Source: JBBPYR01 sp038199755 (GTDB taxonomy: Bacteria > Chloroflexota > Ktedonobacteria > Ktedonobacterales > Ktedonobacteraceae). Taken from it: DNA of 11,424 nucleotides. The stretch is from assembly GCA_038199755.1 (NCBI GenBank), contig JBBPYR010000132.1:1-11424 (forward strand), in the 5' to 3' direction. Position numbers and translations under genes: made by a program. Under the pieces are notes generated by a model that had not been told where the DNA came from, made no database searches, and was given only the letters and a program-made list of their open reading frames with translations. Positions 7,071 through 11,424 of this stretch are shown here, piece by piece (within the stretch, counting starts at the first letter, position 1; every line of letters begins with the position of its first letter).

Positions 7071-8657
7071 CTATACCATTGGCAAATGTTCTGCGTAAAG
7101 GGTGTCTTGTTCCTCGCGGGGAAAGCGACGTGCCATAATGCGCTTCATTACTGTGCCAATGCGCTTGATGCCCTCTTCTATGTGTGTCTCATCGGGAGAG
7201 GCATAGCTAAGGCGAATGAAGTGCTGACCCCCACCATCAACATGAAATGGCTCGCCGAGCACAAAGGCTACCTGCTCATGGGCCGCTTCACGCAGAAGAG
7301 TGCGGGCTTGGATATTCCCTGGCAGGCGACACCACAGATGAAAACCCCCCGTGGGTGTGTTGACACGCACACCCACAGGCCAGTGAGTGGCGATGGCGCG
7401 CAACATGGTATCGCGCTTCTGGCGGTAGCGTTGGCGTAGTATCTCCAGGTGTTCATCCAGCATGTTGCGTTGTATCAGTTCGGATACCAGCCATTGCCCA
7501 AAAGCGTTGGTGTTGAGATCAAATACCTGCTTGTGCAGCGACAGCCGCTCGATCATGGGGGCAGGGGCAGTGAGCCAAGCAACACGCAAGCCAGGGGCGA
7601 TTGTCTTAGAATAGGTACTCAGGTAGAGCACATTGTCGTGTGTGTCCAGTGCCTTGAGGGGCGGCGGTTCTTTCTCGCCAAAGTAGATCGCGCTATACGA
7701 ATCGTCTTCTAATATCGGAAGTTGATAGCGGTTCGCCAGTTGGAGCAGGCGACGACGGCGGTCAGGGGAGAGCATTGTCCCCGTTGGATTTTGAAATGTC
7801 GGTAGCGTATAGATGAAGCGCGGACGCCTCCGTGCGAGAATGGACTCAAGTAGATCGACGCGCATCCCCTCGCTATCGGTTGGTACGCCGATGACACGTG
7901 CTCCCAGTGCGCGAAAGGTTTGAATCGCTCCCAGGTAGGTTGGCACCTCGACTACGACCTCATCACCTGGGGTGAGCAGGAAGCGTGCGACCAGGCCAAG
8001 GCCTTGCGTTGAGCCCGAAAGAATGAGGATATGTTGAAAGTCAATGGCGACGCCACGTACACGCATACGTGCCGCGATACCTCGACGCAAGCTTTGCAAG
8101 CCCTCTACCGGACAATAGCCAAGAGCTTGTTGCTTGCCCGCTGCCAGTCCTTCTGCGATAATTGTTTGTATAGCTGCACTGGGGAGCAGGTCGGTGGCAG
8201 GTGTGCCCGCGGCGAATGATATCACCTCTTTGCGCTCACCCATCGATGCCAGTTCGCTCAGAACACGGGCATCCGGCCCTAAGACTGCGTCCTCTCCGCT
8301 GGACAAGCCAAAGAGCCAGGAAGGGTTATCACGCTCAAAATCGCGCTCGTCTTGCATGCTGTAACTGCGCCGTACGATGGTGCCGCGCCCAACATGGCCC
8401 TCAATCAATCCTTCGCTGGCAAGCTGATTGTAGGCATTCATCACTGTTGTGCGGTTGACGCCGAGTTCACGTGCCAGAGCGCGTTCCGTGGGCAGGCGTA
8501 CCCCCTCGGCCAGTTCGCCCGAAAGAATGGCCTCGCGCAGCCCCTGGCAAATCTGACGATAGAGTGGAACCCCGTTTGCACGTTCGAGCTGTAACAACTC
8601 ACTAATGGGCGTCGTAAAAATCGGCAATGGCTGATGATTGGATGTCTGTTGTCGCAT
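7071..8657 (-). CDS. MocR-type regulator: GntR-like winged helix fused to PLP aminotransferase domain
   Basis: A 528-residue protein with the two-part MocR layout. The GntR-type winged helix-turn-helix lies at about 27-97, with RLPTERALARELGVNRTTV (54-72) as its core. After a linker of about 45 residues comes a fold-type I aminotransferase domain (about 145-505). Visible cofactor-site residues are NPTG (290-293), EDDSY (317-321), the Schiff-base Lys351 in STYSKTIAPGLRVAW with Arg358, and Arg482 in IRLSY, which would bind a substrate carboxylate. MocR proteins sense PLP or an amino-acid-derived ligand and usually control a neighbouring gene and themselves. The ligand cannot be named here, and an aminotransferase enzyme role is also possible. 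ATG 8657 has AGGAG six bases upstream. CCAAT-containing repeats in the promoter suggest self-regulation. Confidence 0.9.
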   Translation of the reverse strand: MRQQTSNHQPLPIFTTPISELLQLERANGVPLYRQICQGLREAILSGELAEGVRLPTERALARELGVNRTTVMNAYNQLASEGLIEGHVGRGTIVRRSYSMQDERDFERDNPSWLFGLSSGEDAVLGPDARVLSELASMGERKEVISFAAGTPATDLLPSAAIQTIIAEGLAAGKQQALGYCPVEGLQSLRRGIAARMRVRGVAIDFQHILILSGSTQGLGLVARFLLTPGDEVVVEVPTYLGAIQTFRALGARVIGVPTDSEGMRVDLLESILARRRPRFIYTLPTFQNPTGTMLSPDRRRRLLQLANRYQLPILEDDSYSAIYFGEKEPPPLKALDTHDNVLYLSTYSKTIAPGLRVAWLTAPAPMIERLSLHKQVFDLNTNAFGQWLVSELIQRNMLDEHLEILRQRYRQKRDTMLRAIATHWPVGVRVNTPTGGFHLWCRLPGNIQARTLLREAAHEQVAFVLGEPFHVDGGGQHFIRLSYASPDETHIEEGIKRIGTVMKRIMARRFPREEQDTLYAEHLPMV

Positions 8658-8668
8658 GCGTTTCTCCT

Positions 8669-8748
8669 GATTGGCCTATATTTTATAGTGTAACCAATCG
8701 AAAAGGGGTTAGACAAGGGCCAATTGGTAGGAGGAGAGATGGGCCAAT
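8669..8748. promoter_or_regulatory. MocR promoter with repeated GGCCAAT-type boxes (candidate operators)
   Basis: On the minus strand TTGTCT (8711-8716), 18 bp and TACACT (8687-8692) form a plausible promoter for the MocR-type gene. The same box recurs around it: GATTGGCC (8669-8676, inverted), CCAATC (8694-8699, in the spacer), GGGCCAATTGG (8717-8727, against the -35) and GGGCCAAT (8741-8748). CCAAT starts at 8694, 8720 and 8744 are 26 and 24 bp apart, and the inverted ATTGG starts at 8670. Placement over the promoter suits repression by the encoded regulator. That is inference from repeat position. Confidence 0.5.
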
Positions 8749-8767
8749 AATATAAATGCTGTTAATA

Positions 8768-8796
8768 TTGACAGGCTTATTCCAATACGGTACACT
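8768..8796 (+). promoter_or_regulatory. Predicted promoter of the nucleotidyltransferase module
   Basis: A perfect TTGACA (8768-8773) is followed after 17 bp by TACACT (8791-8796, four of six consensus bases). Transcription would begin near 8803, about 29 nt before the ATG at 8832. A further CCAAT (8782-8786) lies in the spacer. This start point excludes the TTG at 8796 as the beginning of the gene. Confidence 0.6.
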
Positions 8797-8831
8797 TGTT
8801 CCAGAGCACATCACACAAAAGGAAAGCACAG

Positions 8832-9107
8832 ATGCGAACACAATCAATGGACACTCATCCAGACATAGAGCGGGTGCAGATAGAGATGATCAGGAAAGCT
8901 TCTATCTTTAAACGCTTTGAGATAATTGATGCTTGGAGCCAATTCATTATAGAAGCTGCAAAACAGGTAATTAGACGAGAGCATCCCGATATTAGTGAAC
9001 AAGAGGTTTCATTGTTATTGGTAGAGCGACAATATGGAGCCCCTCTAGCGGCGAGAGTACGTGCAGAGCTAGTACATAGGGAAAAAGATGGATGCAAATC
9101 TAAATAA
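8832..9107 (+). CDS. Small helical protein paired with a nucleotidyltransferase (possible antitoxin or partner)
   Basis: A 91-residue, charged, mostly helical protein of unknown function. It has the pattern of small proteins found directly upstream of AbiEii-like nucleotidyltransferases: a helix around KASIFKRFEIIDAWSQFI, then REHPDISEQEV and a C-terminal YGAPLAARVRAEL. No DNA-binding helix-turn-helix is evident. The start is ATG 8832, eight bases after GGA in the AAAAGGA at the 8820 line; the ATG at 8847 is possible. Its last 20 bases overlap the next gene, so the two are probably translationally coupled. Hand-counted G+C of sampled 60-base lines is about 37-38%, well below the A2M-like gene, which suggests acquisition by transfer. 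The function as antitoxin is inference from arrangement only. Confidence 0.72.
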   Translation: MRTQSMDTHPDIERVQIEMIRKASIFKRFEIIDAWSQFIIEAAKQVIRREHPDISEQEVSLLLVERQYGAPLAARVRAELVHREKDGCKSK

Positions 9108-9681
9108 GATTGTTGCAGCGATTACTCCGGTTGTTGCTGTCTTTGAGCGACTCGATATCGATTATTACATTGGTGGATCAGCAGTGAGTTCTCTTTATGG
9201 CATTATGAGAGCAACATTTGATGTAGACCTTGTTGCCGATTTGCAGCAACGGCATGTAAAGACTCTCGTGAAATTGCTTGAAGCCGAGTATTATATTGAT
9301 GAGGATATGATCCGAGATGCTATAAGGCGTAATGGATCATTCAATTTGCTGTATCTAGATACTATGTTTAAAGTTGATGTGTTCGTATTTAAGCCTCGTC
9401 CTTTTGATCAGGAAGAAAGTCATAGAACACAGCAAGAGATACTTGTGCCTAATACACGCCCTTTCTACCTCGCCTCGCCAGAGGGTACCATCCTTAACAA
9501 ATTGGAGTGGTATCGAATGGGTGGTGAGGTGTCGGACCGCCAGTGGAATGATATCCTGGGGGTGCTCAAAGTGCGTGGGAAGACGCTCGACTTCGCCTAT
9601 CTGCGCAAGTGGGCGGTTGCGCTCAAGGTGACAGATTTATTAGAGCGTGCATTTGAAGATGCAGGGCTTACTGATATCTAA
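9088..9681 (+). CDS. AbiEii-like nucleotidyltransferase family protein
   Basis: A 197-residue protein with the nucleotidyltransferase signature. GGSAVSSLYGIMRATFDVDL (29-48) carries Gly29-Gly30-Ser31 and the metal-binding pair Asp45 and Asp47. Asp97 in FKVDVFV is the likely third acidic residue. LNKLEWYRMGG (136-146) followed by SDRQWNDI (149-156) resembles the conserved Lys and Arg/Asp region of AbiEii/DUF1814-type proteins. Such proteins transfer nucleotides to RNA or proteins, and several are toxins of toxin-antitoxin or abortive-infection pairs. The ATG at 9088 overlaps the preceding gene by 20 nt, with AGGG (9078-9081) six bases before it. The first two thirds are near 40% G+C and the last third about 50-55% in sampled lines, so composition shifts within the gene. 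The stop codon is part of the following hairpin. Confidence 0.82.
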   Translation: MDANLNKIVAAITPVVAVFERLDIDYYIGGSAVSSLYGIMRATFDVDLVADLQQRHVKTLVKLLEAEYYIDEDMIRDAIRRNGSFNLLYLDTMFKVDVFVFKPRPFDQEESHRTQQEILVPNTRPFYLASPEGTILNKLEWYRMGGEVSDRQWNDILGVLKVRGKTLDFAYLRKWAVALKVTDLLERAFEDAGLTDI

Positions 9682-9737
9682 CAAGGACAAGAGAAAAGGG
9701 CTTGCACCATGCAAGCCCTTTTCTCTTGTCCTTGTTA
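9679..9737. terminator. 28-bp perfect hairpin between the nucleotidyltransferase gene and nuoN
   Basis: Arms 9679-9706 and 9710-9737 are perfect reverse complements with only CCA as loop. The left arm includes the TAA stop codon (9679-9681) of the nucleotidyltransferase gene. The right arm ends 8 bases short of the nuoN stop codon (9746-9748). It lies between convergent genes and can serve both. The pyrimidine-rich right arm holds short T-runs, but no T-tail follows the stem. Confidence 0.85.
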
Positions 9738-9745
9738 CCCTGTAC

Positions 9746-11266
9746 TTATTTCCCCAACAAGAACGCGAGTAGGCTGTCGGCGGCGGGGCTGGCGAAGCCG
9801 AGAATGAACTGGGCGGCAAACGTAATCACGATCAAGGCCGCAGTCGTGAGCGTGATCGAGGTTGTCAGACTGATTGGTGTGAGCAGACGGTCCTGTTTGA
9901 GCGGGGCGTCGAAGTACATCACCTTGACGATACGGCCATAGTAGACCAACGAGACAATACTGTTGATCAGGGCGACGATGACCAGCCAGCTTTGGTTCAG
10001 GCCCCAGGCAGCGGTGAAGATGAAGATTTTACTCCAGAAACCCGCCATCGGGGGAATACCTGCCAGTGAGAGCAGACAGAGTGCTGTACACGCGCTCAAG
10101 AGAGGCGCACGACGACCCAGGCCACGGAAGTCTTCGATCTTCTCGCCACCCGTCAGGTTGGCAAGAGCGATGATGCCAGAGAAGGCTCCCAGATTGGTTA
10201 TGACGTATACCAGGATGAAGAAGAGCACGGCTGCGTTCCCCGCTGACTTTCCGGAAGCGAAACTGCCGACAAAGCCAACCAGGATGTAGCCCGCTTGCGC
10301 GATGCTGGAATAGGCCATCATACGCTTGACGTTGCTCTGTACAGCTGCGACGAAGTTACCGAGCGTCATCGTCAACACCGCGACTATTGAAAAGATGATG
10401 ACCTGTGAGGTCAAGTTAATCTGCCACAAGCCACCATCAATGAAGACGCGAATCAGGGCGGCGAAGCCTGCTGCCTTGGAGCCGACCGAGAAGAAGGCGG
10501 TGGCTGGAGTTGGTGCGCCTTCATAGATATCGGGTGCCCACATGTGGAAGGGGACCGCCGAAATCTTGAAACCGAAGCCTGCCAGGATCAGCACGCCTGC
10601 CAATAGCTCTAGCAGGTTGCCCTCGGTACCGATAATGACATTGGTGTGCGTGTGGATACCGCCTTTGATGAGGGCGGCGATACCTGCCAGATCGGTTGTG
10701 CCAGACAGACCATAGAGCAGCGCGAAACCATAGAGCAGAATTGCCGAAGACATTGCGCCAAGCAGCACATATTTGACCGCCGCCTCCGCTGACTTCTCGC
10801 TTGAGCGAATCAAGCCCGCCATGACATAGAGCGGGATGCTCGTGAGTTCTAGCGAGATATAGATGCTGATCAGTTCAGTAGTGCTCGCCATAAACATCAT
10901 ACCCACCACTGAGAAGAGCATGAGGGTGTAGAACTCTCCATCCGCCTTCACATACTTGCTGACGTAGTTATACGATGCCAGCATCATTACAGCCGCAATC
11001 AGCAGGAATGTGAGTTCAAAGAAGATGGCGTACCCATCGATGGTGAGCATATTGAAGAAGGCATGATGAGCCCTGCCATCATTGAGTGTCAATGCCTGCG
11101 AGATAGCCAAGCCAATCGGCACGATGAGGCCGATCAAGGCCGTAGCGACAACCGCGATACGGCGACGTGCAAACAGATCAACCCCCATGACTACCAGCGC
11201 AAGTAGCGTCAGGCTTAGTTGGGGTGATAGCAGATAGAGATCTGCTGGCTGAATTCCTCCACCCAT
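9746..11266 (-). CDS. nuoN: NADH-quinone oxidoreductase subunit N
   Basis: A 506-residue polytopic membrane subunit of respiratory complex I, homologous to Mrp-type antiporter subunits. It contributes one of the proton-pumping half-channels coupled to quinone reduction. The whole chain is hydrophobic, with about 14 expected helices. Key charged residues are present: Glu140 in SLELTSIPLYVMAG, Lys234 in GFKISAVPFHMWAPDIYEGAP, Lys264 in VGSKAAGF, and Lys413 in GFWSKIFIF. These positions match the pumping residues known from E. coli NuoN. The length is usual. ATG 11266 follows the nuoM stop by 17 nt, with AAGGAAAGGG in that gap as the ribosome site. It is the last gene of the nuo operon here; the 28-bp hairpin closes the transcript. 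Confidence 0.95.
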   Translation of the reverse strand: MGGGIQPADLYLLSPQLSLTLLALVVMGVDLFARRRIAVVATALIGLIVPIGLAISQALTLNDGRAHHAFFNMLTIDGYAIFFELTFLLIAAVMMLASYNYVSKYVKADGEFYTLMLFSVVGMMFMASTTELISIYISLELTSIPLYVMAGLIRSSEKSAEAAVKYVLLGAMSSAILLYGFALLYGLSGTTDLAGIAALIKGGIHTHTNVIIGTEGNLLELLAGVLILAGFGFKISAVPFHMWAPDIYEGAPTPATAFFSVGSKAAGFAALIRVFIDGGLWQINLTSQVIIFSIVAVLTMTLGNFVAAVQSNVKRMMAYSSIAQAGYILVGFVGSFASGKSAGNAAVLFFILVYVITNLGAFSGIIALANLTGGEKIEDFRGLGRRAPLLSACTALCLLSLAGIPPMAGFWSKIFIFTAAWGLNQSWLVIVALINSIVSLVYYGRIVKVMYFDAPLKQDRLLTPISLTTSITLTTAALIVITFAAQFILGFASPAADSLLAFLLGK

Positions 11267-11283
11267 GAAACATTTCCCTTTCC

Positions 11284-11424
11284 TTAACGCACTATTGCCG
11301 TAGCCGCCTGCATCAATTGGTGCAGACTAGGTGTGATGACGTTAATCAATGGTGTTGGATAGATACCGACGAAGACAATGACCGCCGCGAGCGCGAGTAA
11401 TGGGATCAGTTCGCGTAGGTTGGC
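11284..11424 (-). CDS. nuoM: NADH-quinone oxidoreductase subunit M, C-terminal end (5' part outside window)
   Basis: The last 46 codons plus TAA (11284-11286) of a gene entering from the right edge. The peptide shows a basic/acidic NLRELIP start, a hydrophobic helix (LLALAAVIVFVGIYP), then PTPLINVITPSLHQLM, which is the usual C-terminal pattern of NuoM with its GIYP and terminal amphipathic tail. The position directly upstream of nuoN, with only 17 nt between, matches the standard nuoL-nuoM-nuoN order. Proton-antiporter motifs of the main body lie outside the window, so the call rests on this tail and on context. Confidence 0.85.
   Translation of the reverse strand, partial: ANLRELIPLLALAAVIVFVGIYPTPLINVITPSLHQLMQAATAIVR

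Noticed and set aside
8796..8831. Upstream TTG start extending the small protein by 12 residues
   Set aside because: The TTG overlaps the predicted -10 box and would precede the transcription start; ATG 8832 has a proper ribosome site.
9963..10526. Plus-strand open frames opposite nuoN
   Set aside because: They are antisense to a full-length, well-conserved membrane subunit and show no domain pattern.

Overview
The window looks like a chromosomal segment from a Chloroflexota bacterium, most likely of the Ktedonobacteria type. That is an inference from three things: a complex I operon ending nuoM-nuoN, a secreted sedolisin carried on a Thr/Pro-rich lipoprotein linker, and a SARP/BTAD-type regulator, together with base composition near 50-60% G+C in most genes. 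No rRNA, tRNA, CRISPR array, transposase or phage gene was seen.

Layout, left to right. (1) 1-436, minus: the N-terminal part of a BTAD-family transcriptional regulator, cut by the window edge, with a clear sigma-70-like promoter at 486-514. (2) 532-597: a nested inverted repeat just after the stop of the next gene. (3) 600-2003, minus: a lipoprotein S53 (sedolisin/kumamolisin-like) serine-carboxyl peptidase with all catalytic residues but no recognisable pro-domain. (4) 2100-5696, plus: a divergent 1198-residue alpha-2-macroglobulin-like protein with an intact thioester motif, a bait-like disordered segment and no signal peptide. The two genes are 96 bp apart and their predicted promoters overlap. 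(5) 5697-6002: a non-coding gap with several inverted repeats. (6) 6003-6995, plus: a single-pass membrane protein with an extracytoplasmic CHAP amidase/peptidase domain. (7) 7071-8657, minus: a MocR/GntR-type regulator fused to a PLP aminotransferase fold, convergent with the CHAP gene and separated from it by a long perfect hairpin. (8) 8832-9681, plus: an AT-richer two-gene module of a 91-residue helical protein overlapping an AbiEii-like nucleotidyltransferase. (9) 9679-9737: a 28-bp perfect hairpin between convergent genes. (10) 9746-11424, minus: nuoN and the 3' end of nuoM, the distal end of a complex I operon.

Functionally the window joins a housekeeping operon end (nuoMN) to an accessory stretch of cell-surface and protease-related genes (sedolisin, A2M-like protein, CHAP protein), regulators (BTAD, MocR) and a probably acquired nucleotidyltransferase pair. 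The most unusual items are the A2M-like thioester protein without an export signal, its back-to-back arrangement with a protease, and the nucleotidyltransferase module beside an operator-rich MocR promoter. All family assignments come from reading motifs by eye; no database search was possible.
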